Below are positions 49,677-57,607 of a stretch of DNA of 64,000 bases, piece by piece. Both the position numbers and the translations under genes were made by a program. The stretch comes from Rhodocyclaceae bacterium UBA2271 (GTDB taxonomy: Bacteria > Pseudomonadota > Gammaproteobacteria > Burkholderiales > Rhodocyclaceae), in assembly GCA_002347405.1 (NCBI GenBank), contig DDXB01000066.1, positions 1 to 64,000 on the forward strand, written 5' to 3'. Under the pieces are notes generated by a model. The model did not search any database. It was given only the letters and a program-made list of their open reading frames with translations, and had not been told where the DNA came from. How positions within the stretch are numbered: the stretch's first letter is position 1; each line of letters starts with the position of its first letter.

Positions 49677-50891
49677 ATGGCGATCCCGAAAAAAAGCGAC
49701 TCTCAGGCGGTCTTTACCTGGGAAGGCAAGGACAAGAATGGCAAGATCGTGCGCGGAGAAATGCGCGCTGCGACGGAAACGGTCGTGCGTACCACCCTGC
49801 GCCGTCAGGGCTTGCTGGTCACCAAGGTCAGCAAGCAGCGCTTCAAGCGCGGCGGCAGGATCACCGACAAGGACATCACCTTGTTTACGCGCCAGTTGGC
49901 GACCATGATGAAGTCCGGCGTGCCGCTGCTGCAATCCTTCGACATCGTCAGCAAGGGCGCGGCGAATCCGGCCGTCGGCAAGCTGATCGCGGACATCAAG
50001 ATGGATGTCGAAACCGGATCGGCGCTCAATCAGGCGTTCAGGAAATACCCGCTGCAATTTGACCAGTTGTATTGCAACCTGGTCGAGGCTGGCGAACAGG
50101 CGGGTATCCTTGATCAGTTGCTCGAACGCCTGGCGATCTACAAGGAAAAAACCCAGGCGATCATCGGCAAGATCAAGAGCGCGCTGTTTTATCCGATCTC
50201 CGTGCTGGTGGTGGCCTTCATCGTCACCGCCGTCATCATGATCTTCGTCGTGCCCCAGTTCAAGCAGGTATTCTCCAGTTTCGGCGCGGATCTGCCCGGG
50301 CCGACGCTCGTGGTCATCGCCATTTCCGATTTCTTCGTGGCCAACTGGTTCTTCATTTTCGGCGCCGTTGGCGCCGGGCTGTATGCGTTCTTCTATACAT
50401 GGAAAAGATCGCTACGCATGCAGATGATCATGGACAAGCTGGCTCTCCGGCTGCCAATCTTTGGCGAGGTCATCCGCAAGGCGACGATGGCGCGCTGGAC
50501 GCGCACCTTGTCGACCATGTTCGCTGCGGGCGTGCCCCTGGTCGAGGCGCTGGATTCGGTCGGTGGCGCATCAGGGAATTACGTCTATCGCGAGGCGACG
50601 AAACAGATCAAGGCCGAGATCAGCACCGGCTCGAGCCTGACGGTCGCCATGCAGAATGCCAACGTGTTTCCAAACATGGTGCTGCAGATGGTTTCCATCG
50701 GCGAGGAGTCCGGCCAACTGGACGCCATGTGCAGCAAGGTCGCCGATTTCTTCGAGGCCGAGGTGGATGATGCGGTGGATGCGCTTTCCAGCCTGATGGA
50801 GCCGCTCATCATGGTGGTGCTGGGCGTCCTCATCGGCGGCATCATCATCGCCATGTACCTGCCGATCTTCAAGCTCGGCGCTGTGGTGTAA
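49677..50891 (+). CDS. pilC: Type IV pilus inner-membrane platform protein PilC
   Basis: The 404-residue protein contains the two GspF domains: LFTRQLATMMKSGVPLLQSF with NLVEAGEQAGILDQLLERLA, and WTRTLSTMFAAGVPLVEALD with MVSIGEESGQLDAMCSKVAD. Three membrane helices follow the usual pattern. It is the platform for pilus assembly and retraction. AAGGAGCAGG sets ATG 49677. pilD follows after 9 bp. pilB is not in this window, so the usual pilBCD trio is split. Confidence 0.96.
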   Translation: MAIPKKSDSQAVFTWEGKDKNGKIVRGEMRAATETVVRTTLRRQGLLVTKVSKQRFKRGGRITDKDITLFTRQLATMMKSGVPLLQSFDIVSKGAANPAVGKLIADIKMDVETGSALNQAFRKYPLQFDQLYCNLVEAGEQAGILDQLLERLAIYKEKTQAIIGKIKSALFYPISVLVVAFIVTAVIMIFVVPQFKQVFSSFGADLPGPTLVVIAISDFFVANWFFIFGAVGAGLYAFFYTWKRSLRMQMIMDKLALRLPIFGEVIRKATMARWTRTLSTMFAAGVPLVEALDSVGGASGNYVYREATKQIKAEISTGSSLTVAMQNANVFPNMVLQMVSIGEESGQLDAMCSKVADFFEAEVDDAVDALSSLMEPLIMVVLGVLIGGIIIAMYLPIFKLGAVV

Positions 50892-50900
50892 AGGATTTCC

Positions 50901-51785
50901 ATGGCTCTTTATGACCCGGCGGCACTCGTTGCCGTCTGCGCCCTGCTGGGTCTCCTGATCGGCAGCTTTCTCAATGTCGTCATCCATCGGCTGCCGATCA
51001 TGATGGAACGCGACTGGCGTCAACAGTGCGCCGAATTCACAGCTGGGGCGGCTGACGCCGTACCCGCTGCGGGGCATTTCATCCCGCCAGCGCCGACTTT
51101 CGAGCCGCTGTCCCTGGTATCGCCGGGCTCGCGCTGTCCGCATTGCAGCCGCCCGGTGCGGGCGCTGGAGAATATTCCCCTCCTCAGTTACCTGTTGCTG
51201 AAGGGCCGCTGCAAGGGTTGCGGCAAGCCAATCGGTGTGCGTTACCCGCTGGTCGAAGCGCTGACCGGCCTGTTGTTCGGCTATGTCGCCTGGCGTTACG
51301 GCGCGACGTTCGCGACCGTGTGCGCGCTGTTCTTTGTTGCCGCCATGGTCGCCCTGGCCTTCATCGACATCGATACCCAGCTGCTGCCCGACGATATCAC
51401 CCTGCCTCTGCTCTGGGGAGGCCTGCTGGTGAACGTCGGCAACACCTTCACCACCCTGCCGAATGCCGTCATTGGCGCAGCGGCCGGCTATCTGGTGCTG
51501 TGGTCGGTGTATTGGCTGTTCAAACTCGCCACTGGCAAGGAAGGCATGGGTTATGGCGATTTCAAGTTGCTGGCTGCCATCGGCGCCTGGCTGGGCTGGC
51601 AGCTGCTGCCCGTGGTCATTCTGCTTTCTTCGCTGGTCGGGGCGGTCGTCGGCATTGCCCTGATCGTGCTGGCGCGCCATGGGCGCAACGTACCCATCCC
51701 CTTCGGCCCCTATCTGGCAGCGGCCGGCCTGATCGCCCTGTTCTGGGGCAAGGCGCTGAACCAGACCTATCTGGGCGTGATCTAG
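50901..51785 (+). CDS. pilD: Type IV prepilin peptidase PilD, with a repeat-derived insertion
   Basis: The 294-residue protein has the N-terminal membrane segment (LIGSFLNVVIHRLPIMMERD), the cytosolic zinc loop (CPHCSRP and KGRCKGCGKPIG, the four-Cys set) and the two catalytic Asp sites FIDIDTQLLPDDITL and GYGDFKLLAAIGAW. It cleaves and N-methylates prepilins. Residues about 51-68 (ADAVPAAGHFIPPAPTFE), between the first helix and the zinc loop, correspond to a long family A repeat read in frame. Confidence 0.95.
   Translation: MALYDPAALVAVCALLGLLIGSFLNVVIHRLPIMMERDWRQQCAEFTAGAADAVPAAGHFIPPAPTFEPLSLVSPGSRCPHCSRPVRALENIPLLSYLLLKGRCKGCGKPIGVRYPLVEALTGLLFGYVAWRYGATFATVCALFFVAAMVALAFIDIDTQLLPDDITLPLLWGGLLVNVGNTFTTLPNAVIGAAAGYLVLWSVYWLFKLATGKEGMGYGDFKLLAAIGAWLGWQLLPVVILLSSLVGAVVGIALIVLARHGRNVPIPFGPYLAAAGLIALFWGKALNQTYLGVI
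51060..51104 (-). repeat. Dispersed repeat family A, long copy within pilD
   Basis: GTACCCGCTGCGGGGCATTT continues as CATCCCGCCAGCGCCGACTT. This matches the reverse complement of 13913-13960 almost base for base, yet lies inside the pilD frame. Confidence 0.85.
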
Positions 51786-51898
51786 ACTTTTTCCGGGCTT
51801 GATTTAAGCCGCTTGGGTATCAATCTATCAGAAGGCGCATCCTGTTGTGCCCGGGTGCCCAAGCGCTTGTATAATTTGCAAAATTTCCGGAGAGATTC

Positions 51899-52165
51899 AT
51901 GCCAATTTATGCCTACCGTTGCAGCCAGTGTGGTTTTGAGCAAGATGTTTTGCAGAAAATGTCCGATCCCCGGCTGAGCGTATGTCCCGAATGCAACACT
52001 GAAAATTTTGCCAAGCAACTGACCGCCGCCGGTTTTCAGTTGAAGGGTAGCGGCTGGTATCAGACCGATTTCAAGGGGGGCGCCAGCGCAAAACCCAAGG
52101 CCCCCGCGTCCAATGGTCCCCCGCCCTGCCAGGGTGGCACGGGTTCCTGTCCTTCCTGCAACTGA
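51899..52165 (+). CDS. FmdB-type small zinc-ribbon protein
   Basis: The 88-residue protein starts MPIYAYRCSQCGFEQDVLQK, with a second knuckle VCPEC, giving a four-Cys zinc ribbon (CxxC...CxxC). Then comes FQLKGSGWYQTDFKGG and a Pro/Ala-rich tail ending CPSCN. FmdB-type proteins may be regulators of amidase expression; the function is uncertain. It sits between pilD and a DUF502 gene, a common order upstream of aspS. Confidence 0.9.
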   Translation: MPIYAYRCSQCGFEQDVLQKMSDPRLSVCPECNTENFAKQLTAAGFQLKGSGWYQTDFKGGASAKPKAPASNGPPPCQGGTGSCPSCN

Positions 52166-52174
52166 TCGCGCCAC

Positions 52175-52810
52175 GTGAAAGCTTTCAAGAAATACTTCAT
52201 CACCGGGCTGCTGATCTGGATCCCGCTGGTGATCACCGTCTGGGTGGTGTCGGCGATCATCGGCGCCATGGACCAGTCACTCTATCTGCTGCCGGAGGTC
52301 ATTCATCCGGACCGGTTGCTGGGTGTCCATATCCCCGGTATTGGCACCGTGCTCACCCTGCTGGTGATATTCCTGACCGGCCTGGTGACGGCCAACATTG
52401 TCGGCCAGAAGCTGGTGCGCTTCTGGGAGGCCATCCTCGCCCGCATCCCGATCGTCAAGTCGATCTATTACAGCGTCAAGCAGGTGTCCGACACGCTGTT
52501 TTCCAGCAGCGGCCAGGCTTTTCGCAAGGTGCTGCTGGTGCGCTATCCGCACGGCGGCGCCTGGGCGGTGGCCTTCCAGACCGGCACGCCGGCCATCCAG
52601 ATCGGAGAGCTTTTGCCGGATCAGCATGTCAGCGTGTTCATCCCCACCGCGCCCAGCCCGGTCAACGGCTTTTTCTTTTTCGTCAAGAAAAGCGAGACCA
52701 TCGAGCTCGACATCAGTGTCGATGAAGCCCTGAAGTACATCGTCTCGATGGGCGTCGTGCCACCCGTGCGGCGCCATCCCAACCTCGTCGGTCGCGCGCA
52801 GAACGAGTGA
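52175..52810 (+). CDS. DUF502 membrane protein
   Basis: The 211-residue protein has two N-terminal membrane helices (FITGLLIWIPLVITVWVVSA and GTVLTLLVIFLTGLVTANIV) and the DUF502 pattern IVKSIYYSVKQVSDTLFSSS, then VSVFIPTAPSPVNGFFFFVK. The function is unknown. It starts with GTG 52175, 9 bp after the zinc-ribbon gene. Its end is 59 bp before aspS. Confidence 0.9.
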   Translation: MKAFKKYFITGLLIWIPLVITVWVVSAIIGAMDQSLYLLPEVIHPDRLLGVHIPGIGTVLTLLVIFLTGLVTANIVGQKLVRFWEAILARIPIVKSIYYSVKQVSDTLFSSSGQAFRKVLLVRYPHGGAWAVAFQTGTPAIQIGELLPDQHVSVFIPTAPSPVNGFFFFVKKSETIELDISVDEALKYIVSMGVVPPVRRHPNLVGRAQNE

Positions 52811-52825
52811 TTCTCTTTGGCGCTC

Positions 52826-52850
52826 GCCGTCCCGCCAGCGCCGACTTTTA
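52826..52850 (+). repeat. Dispersed repeat family A, copy upstream of aspS
   Basis: GCCGTCCCGCCAGCGCCGAC followed by TTTTAG lies in the 59-bp gap before aspS, within its untranslated leader. Confidence 0.85.
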
Positions 52851-52869
52851 GAAAAGAACGGAAATTTTC

Positions 52870-54669
52870 ATGCGTACTCATTACTGCGGCCAGCTCAACG
52901 CCGGTCATGTCGACCAGATCGTCACCCTGTGCGGCTGGAACCACCGCCGCCGCGACCACGGCGGGGTCATTTTCATCGACCTGCGCGACCGTGAGGGGCT
53001 GGCACAAGTCGTCTGCGATCCCGATCGCGCCGACATGTTCAAACTGGCCGAGTCCGTGCGCAACGAGTTCGTGCTGAAAATCACCGGCAAGGTGCGTCGT
53101 CGCCCCGCCGGCACCGAGAATCCCAACATGCCCTCGGGCGCGATCGAGATCCTTTGCCACGAACTGGAGATCCTCAACCCGGCCGTCACGCCGCCCTTCC
53201 AGCTTGACGATGAGAACCTCTCCGAGAACGTGCGCCTGACCCATCGCGTCATCGACCTGCGCCGCCCGCAGATGCAGAAGAACATGATGCTGCGCTACAA
53301 GACCGCGCGCGCCTTCCGCCGCTTCCTCGACGACCACGGCTTCATCGACATCGAAACACCGATGCTGACCAAGTCGACTCCCGAAGGCGCCCGCGACTAC
53401 CTGGTGCCCTCGCGCGTCCATCCGGGTCAGTTCTTCGCCCTGCCGCAGTCGCCGCAGCTCTTCAAGCAGCTCCTGATGGTCGCCGGTTTCGACCGTTACT
53501 ACCAGATCGTCAAGTGCTTCCGCGACGAGGACCTGCGCGCCGACCGCCAGCCGGAATTCACCCAGGTCGATATCGAGACCTCGTTCATGGACGAAACCGC
53601 GATCACCGGCATCATCGAGGAACTGATCCGCTACGTCTTCAAGGACGCCATCGACGTCGAGCTGCCCAGCCCCTTCCCGCGCATGACTTACGCGGAAGCC
53701 ATGCGCCGCTTCGGTTCCGACAAGCCCGACCTGCGCGTGACGCTGGAACTCACCGAAGTCACCGATGCCGTCCAGGATGTCGCCTTCAAGGTATTCAGCG
53801 GCCCCGCCACTTCCGGTGGTCGTGTCGCGGCACTGCGCATCCCCGGCGGCGCCAGCCTCACGCGCGGCGAGATCGACGGCTACACCGAATTCGTCAAGAT
53901 TTACGGCGCCCGCGGCCTGGCCTACATCAAGGTCAATGACGCGACCAAGCTCAACGAAGAGGGGCTGCAGTCGCCCATCGTCAAGAACCTGCACGCAGTG
54001 GCGCTGAAGACCATCGTCGAGCGGACCGGCGCGCAATCCGGCGACCTGATCTTCTTCGGCGCCGACCAGACCAAGGTCGTCAATGACGCACTCGGCGCGC
54101 TGCGCAGCAAGATCGGCCACGAGAAGAACTACCTCAATGGCAAGGTCTGGGAGCCGGTCTGGATAATCGACTTCCCGATGTTCGAATACAGCGAGGAAGA
54201 CAAGCGCTGGACTGCCTGCCACCACCCCTTCACCGCGCCCAAGGATGGCCACGAGGCGCTGATGGAAAGCAATCCCGCCGAATGCTTGGCCAAGGCCTAC
54301 GACCTCGCCCTGAACGGCTCGGAAATCGGTGGTGGCTCGGTGCGTATCCACCGCGAGGAAGTGCAGTCGAAGGTCTTCCGCGCGCTGGGTATCGGCGCGG
54401 CGGAAGCCCAGCTCAAGTTCGGCTTCCTGCTCGACGCCCTCAAGTATGGCGCGCCGCCCCATGGCGGCCTCGCCTTCGGCCTCGACCGCATCGTCACCAT
54501 GATGACCGGCGCCGAGTCGATCCGCGACGTCATCGCCTTCCCCAAGACCCAGCGCGCCCAGTGCCTGCTGACCGACGCACCCTCCGGCGTGGACGAGAAG
54601 CAGTTGCGCGAGCTGCACATCCGCCTGCGGCAGAAGGTCGAGACGCAGGTCGAAGTCGGTAAGGGATAA
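52870..54669 (+). CDS. aspS: Aspartyl-tRNA synthetase
   Basis: The 599-residue class II synthetase has an N-terminal OB fold (VTLCGWNHRRRDHGGVIFID), motif 2 (YYQIVKCFRDEDLRADRQPE), the bacterial GAD insertion (about residues 280-400) and motif 3 (GGLAFGLDRIVTMMTGAESI). The upstream gap holds a family A repeat. The DHGG.IFIDLRDR region is typical of bacterial AspRS of the nondiscriminating or discriminating type; which cannot be told here. Confidence 0.97.
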   Translation: MRTHYCGQLNAGHVDQIVTLCGWNHRRRDHGGVIFIDLRDREGLAQVVCDPDRADMFKLAESVRNEFVLKITGKVRRRPAGTENPNMPSGAIEILCHELEILNPAVTPPFQLDDENLSENVRLTHRVIDLRRPQMQKNMMLRYKTARAFRRFLDDHGFIDIETPMLTKSTPEGARDYLVPSRVHPGQFFALPQSPQLFKQLLMVAGFDRYYQIVKCFRDEDLRADRQPEFTQVDIETSFMDETAITGIIEELIRYVFKDAIDVELPSPFPRMTYAEAMRRFGSDKPDLRVTLELTEVTDAVQDVAFKVFSGPATSGGRVAALRIPGGASLTRGEIDGYTEFVKIYGARGLAYIKVNDATKLNEEGLQSPIVKNLHAVALKTIVERTGAQSGDLIFFGADQTKVVNDALGALRSKIGHEKNYLNGKVWEPVWIIDFPMFEYSEEDKRWTACHHPFTAPKDGHEALMESNPAECLAKAYDLALNGSEIGGGSVRIHREEVQSKVFRALGIGAAEAQLKFGFLLDALKYGAPPHGGLAFGLDRIVTMMTGAESIRDVIAFPKTQRAQCLLTDAPSGVDEKQLRELHIRLRQKVETQVEVGKG

Positions 54670-54674
54670 CACCG

Positions 54675-55016
54675 GTGCGCTTGCTCCTCACCCTGCTGCT
54701 GGCCGGTTTTCTGGGGCTGGCGCAGGCGCAGGAGATTGCCCGCGCCGATCTGCCTGGTGCGGCGCGCGAAACCCTGCAGCTCATCGCACAGGGCGGACCG
54801 TTTCCCTATAAGCGCGACGGCGTCGTCTTCCAGAACCGCGAGAAACTGCTGCCGCTCCAGCCGCGTGGTTACTACCTTGAATACACGGTGACCACGCCCG
54901 GTGTGCGGCACCGCGGCGCGCGGCGCATTGTCTGCGGTGGCGTGACGCGACAGCAGCCCGCGGCGTGTTACTACACGGCCGACCACTACCGCAGCTTCAG
55001 GAAAATCATCGAATGA
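54675..55016 (+). CDS. Secreted barnase-type (N1/T1) ribonuclease
   Basis: The 113-residue protein has a signal peptide (MRLLLTLLLAGFLGLAQAQ) and a guanyl-specific RNase core: GPFPYKRDGVVFQNREKLLP, then YLEYTVTTPGVRHRGARRIV and CYYTADHYRSFRKI. These carry the expected catalytic Glu (YLEYTV), Arg (GARRIV) and His (DHYRSF), matching barnase residues Glu73, Arg87 and His102. The start GTG lies 5 bp after aspS. The overlapping next gene encodes a barstar. Confidence 0.9.
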   Translation: MRLLLTLLLAGFLGLAQAQEIARADLPGAARETLQLIAQGGPFPYKRDGVVFQNREKLLPLQPRGYYLEYTVTTPGVRHRGARRIVCGGVTRQQPAACYYTADHYRSFRKIIE

Positions 55017-55456
55017 ACCCCAACCGCTATGCGGCCGTCCTCGCCAGCCTCGATCATGCCGGGGTCTTTCACATGCCGCACGACGGCGAAGCCGGGCTGA
55101 TCGAGGCAGCCGAACAAAACAATTTCGCGGTGTTTCGGGTCGATCTGGCCGGCGTTCGCGACAAGGCCGGATTGCTGAAAAGTGTCGGTGACGCCCTCGC
55201 TTTTCCCGACTGGTATGGCCACAACTGGGACGCGCTGCTCGATTGCCTGGCCGACCTCAGTTGGCAACCCGCCGATGGTTATGTCGTGTTCCTCGAGCAT
55301 TGCGATGGCATCCATGGCGACGCCGAAGAAGATTTCGTTGCCGCCTTGCAGGTGTTCGAAGCCGCCGCCAATGAATGGCGCGAGCAGGGCATAGCCTTCT
55401 GGTGTTTCGTCGACATGATGGCTGACGGCATCAGCTGGCTCTCGGATATCGGCTGA
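55013..55456 (+). CDS. Barstar-family RNase inhibitor
   Basis: The 147-residue protein has the barstar core FRVDLAGVRDKAGLLKSVGD, FPDWYGHNWDALLDCLADLS and GYVVFLEHCDG, where YGHNWDALLDCL is the inhibitor helix that plugs the RNase active site. ATG 55013 overlaps the RNase stop (ATGA). It should stay in the cytosol and protect the cell before the RNase is exported. The pair is a self-protection unit rather than a classical mobile toxin-antitoxin. Confidence 0.92.
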   Translation: MNPNRYAAVLASLDHAGVFHMPHDGEAGLIEAAEQNNFAVFRVDLAGVRDKAGLLKSVGDALAFPDWYGHNWDALLDCLADLSWQPADGYVVFLEHCDGIHGDAEEDFVAALQVFEAAANEWREQGIAFWCFVDMMADGISWLSDIG

Positions 55457-55460
55457 AACC

Positions 55461-55916
55461 GTGCCCGGCACGAAGCAACCCGTTTCCGTGCTGGTCGTCA
55501 TCCACGACCCCCAACTGAACATCCTCCTGCTCGAACGGGCGGCGCATCCGGGTTACTGGCAGTCGGTCACCGGCAGTCTGGAAGGCGACGAAGCGCCCGC
55601 GGCCGCGGCGGTGCGCGAGGTGTTCGAGGAAACCGGGATAGCTTGCAGCGCCTCTGAGCTCATCGACTGGCGGCTTTCCAGCCGCTTCGAGATTTTTGCG
55701 GAATGGCGCGACCGTTACCCGGCAGGCGTGACGCATAACGCCGAACGCTTCTTCAGCCTCTGCGTACCGGCGGATACTCCGGTCAGGCTGGCAGCCGAGG
55801 AGCACCGCGCTTATCGCTGGCTGCCGTGGCGTGCCGCTGCCGCCGCCTGCTTTTCCTGGACGAACCGCGACGCCATCCTGATGCTCGGTCTCGCCAGCGG
55901 GAAAGCGCCGGCCTGA
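55461..55916 (+). CDS. nudB: Dihydroneopterin triphosphate diphosphatase NudB-like Nudix hydrolase
   Basis: The 151-residue protein has the Nudix box GSLEGDEAPAAAAVREVFEE TGI (about residues 38-60) and starts KQPVSVLVVIHDPQLNILLL, with YWQSVTGSLEG typical of NudB. It would hydrolyse dihydroneopterin triphosphate in folate synthesis. Gene order aspS-...-nudB is common in Betaproteobacteria. The start is GTG 55461. Confidence 0.88.
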   Translation: MPGTKQPVSVLVVIHDPQLNILLLERAAHPGYWQSVTGSLEGDEAPAAAAVREVFEETGIACSASELIDWRLSSRFEIFAEWRDRYPAGVTHNAERFFSLCVPADTPVRLAAEEHRAYRWLPWRAAAAACFSWTNRDAILMLGLASGKAPA

Positions 55917-55959
55917 TCAGACTTAACTAGAATGACACAGCGTTTGCGCCGGGCCAGTC

Positions 55960-56150
55960 CCTCACTCCCAGAGGGAGTGAGGAGGCAGATAGCTTCCCTC
56001 TCCCGCTTGCGGGAGAGGGATTGAGGGAGAGGGTTGCCAAGCAAACGCGGCGCAGCCGCAATCTGCACGCGTGCAGGAAAGAGAGCCCCGTAATACGCGA
56101 GCGCCAGCGAACTGTTTAGAACCCCCGCGAGGGGGGCGAAGGGGGCCGGG
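55960..56150. repeat. Hairpin-rich repeat block (family C relative) downstream of nudB
   Basis: Two perfect hairpins, CTCACTCCC-AGA-GGGAGTGAG (near 55961-55981) and CCCTCTCCCGC-TT-GCGGGAGAGGG (55996-56019), are followed by GCAATCTGCACGCGTGCAGG and GTAATACGCGAGCGCCAGCG, which resemble the blocks at 22540-22600 and 24127-24180. The 266-bp gap has no gene and separates convergent transcripts. Confidence 0.8.
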
Positions 56151-56182
56151 CGTCTTTCATGATCGTGGGCGTAGCCTGCGCA

Positions 56183-56734
56183 TCATGAAAGTTTGCCGGT
56201 GTATTCGCCGCGCGCCGGGTAGTCGTTCTTCACCACGAAATCGATGGCCGCGACGATCTCGTCGAAGTGCGGACGGGCGAACGGCATGGTCTGGGTCGAG
56301 CCCCAGTACAAGGTGCCGTCCGGGCGCACCAGAAACAGGCCGGGCTCCGAAAACAAGGGTGGTTCGTCGATGCCGATGGAGGTCTTGCCGCGCGATGTCG
56401 AGACCGTCAGGCCCCACTGCTGCGCCACGGCCAGCGGCAGGTCGTAGCCGAAGGCCAGGCGCTCGGCCTTGACCTTGGTCGCCATCGCGCCGGCACGCTC
56501 CCGGTTATCGGCACTGATGGCCACCGGCCGCACGCCACGCTTTGTGAATTCCTCGTGGAGGCGCTCCAGCTCGGTCAGATACTTGGCGCACAGCGGGCAA
56601 TGCAGGCCACGGTAGAACACCACCATGTCGAAAGTCGGCGCTGGCGGTACGCCGAGGGTGTACTGGCTGCCATCGAGCAGCGGCACCGCAAGGGCGGGGA
56701 CGGGCTGGCGGGGGATCAGCAAACTGGTGGTCAT
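56183..56734 (-). CDS. Peroxiredoxin-like (AhpC/TSA) family protein
   Basis: The 183-residue protein has a thioredoxin fold with MVVFYRGLHCPLCAKYLTEL, where CPLC holds the likely peroxidatic/resolving cysteines, then VRPVAISADNRERAGAMATK and FLVRPDGTLYWGSTQTMPFA. This group (peroxiredoxin-like, PRX_like2) reduces hydroperoxides or disulfides. AGGAG precedes ATG 56734. Residues 28-35 (GVPPAPTF) coincide with a family A repeat (56630-56652), directly before the first core strand. Confidence 0.87.
   Translation of the reverse strand: MTTSLLIPRQPVPALAVPLLDGSQYTLGVPPAPTFDMVVFYRGLHCPLCAKYLTELERLHEEFTKRGVRPVAISADNRERAGAMATKVKAERLAFGYDLPLAVAQQWGLTVSTSRGKTSIGIDEPPLFSEPGLFLVRPDGTLYWGSTQTMPFARPHFDEIVAAIDFVVKNDYPARGEYTGKLS
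56630..56652 (+). repeat. Family A repeat inside the peroxiredoxin-like gene
   Basis: GAAAGTCGGCGCTGGCGGTA followed by CGCC is in frame and encodes the GVPPAPTF segment on the minus strand. Confidence 0.8.
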
Positions 56735-56780
56735 GGTGTGTTCTCCTGGTTGGTGTGGGGTAGCAGCTTCCCGGCGCTGG

Positions 56781-57047
56781 TCAGGCCTGCTGAGCGCCGG
56801 TGAGGGATTTGCTGCGTGAAGCGAGGCAGGTCGGGCAGAAGCAACCCTGCGTGATTGAGTCCAGTGCGTCCTTGGGCAGCGGCGGCAGGTCGGTGCACCA
56901 GCAGCGCTTAGCCCCGGCAGCCATGCCGCAGGTGAACACGTTGCCGCAGGCTGGGCAGACATTTTCGCCCGGTCGCCGTTCCGCCAGCGCCGACTTTTGG
57001 TTTCGGCCGCTGCGCTTAACGTTCGCGTCGCTCACGTTAGCCTGCAC
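56781..57047 (-). CDS. Cysteine-rich CWC-family protein with repeat-derived N-terminus
   Basis: The 88-residue product has the CWC core: CPACGNVFTCGMAAGAKRCW then CTDLPPL and GCFCPTCLAS, i.e. eight cysteines in paired knuckles suited to zinc or a cluster. The family core begins at VCPACG (about residue 30). The 29 residues before it include QKSALAERR, which is a family A repeat (56974-57000) read in frame, so the true start may be later or the N-terminus is repeat-derived. The function is unknown. Confidence 0.7.
   Translation of the reverse strand: MQANVSDANVKRSGRNQKSALAERRPGENVCPACGNVFTCGMAAGAKRCWCTDLPPLPKDALDSITQGCFCPTCLASRSKSLTGAQQA
56974..57000 (+). repeat. Family A repeat at the CWC gene N-terminus
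   Basis: CGCCGTTCCGCCAGCGCCGA followed by CTTTTGG matches the family core with one change. A second copy lies 100 bp further at 57078-57102. Confidence 0.85.
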
Positions 57048-57077
57048 CGAAAGCCGGTGAGTGGCCGCCGTTCACTC

Positions 57078-57103
57078 GCCGTCCTGCCAGCGCCGACTTT
57101 TGT
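57078..57103 (+). repeat. Family A repeat abutting the doxX stop
   Basis: CGCCGTCCTGCCAGCGCCGA followed by CTTTTG ends right next to the stop codon of the DoxX gene (57104-57106). Confidence 0.85.
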
Positions 57104-57607
57104 TCAGGCATGTCGTCTGCCGAGATAACGGCGCGCAATCAGATGATCCAGCGATAATTTGCCCGGACCGGAAAGGATCAGCGGCACGAACATCGCCATG
57201 AAGATGACCGGTAGCTTGAAGTTGCCATGGCCCTGGTCGGAAATGGCATAGCCCTGCATCAGCTCCGCCAGTGTCGACCACTCGGCTGGCCAATGCACCG
57301 AGGCCGTGGCGACAATGGTCAGGATGAAGAGGGAGACGGCAAAGAAGCGCGTGCCCAAGCCCAGCACCAGTGCGACCCCGCCAACCAACTCGAACCAGGT
57401 GGCCATCTGCCAGCTGATTTCCGGTGGCACTATGTTGAACGGGAAGGGGAAGCGGTCCTGGATGTCCGCAAACCAGTTCTCGCCATGAAATTTTTCCAGG
57501 CCGGACTCGTAATACTCCCAGCCGAGCAGCAGGCGCAGGGCCAGCAGGCCGAGCAGCAGTCCGACCCAGTCGAGGCCGGTGAGTCCTTTATTGATTATAT
57601 TTTTCAT
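57104..57607 (-). CDS. DoxX-family membrane protein of the bufferin-like operon
   Basis: The 167-residue protein has four membrane helices and DoxX features: LLALRLLLGWEYYESGLEKF, WFADIQDRFPFPFN, TWFELVGGVALVLGLGTRFF and FKLPVIFMAMFVPLILSGPG. DoxX-like proteins accompany DUF692/DUF2063 copper-peptide operons and may serve as quinone-linked electron acceptors; that role is inferred. It overlaps the DUF2063 gene by 4 bp and is the last gene of the operon core. Confidence 0.88.
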   Translation of the reverse strand: MKNIINKGLTGLDWVGLLLGLLALRLLLGWEYYESGLEKFHGENWFADIQDRFPFPFNIVPPEISWQMATWFELVGGVALVLGLGTRFFAVSLFILTIVATASVHWPAEWSTLAELMQGYAISDQGHGNFKLPVIFMAMFVPLILSGPGKLSLDHLIARRYLGRRHA

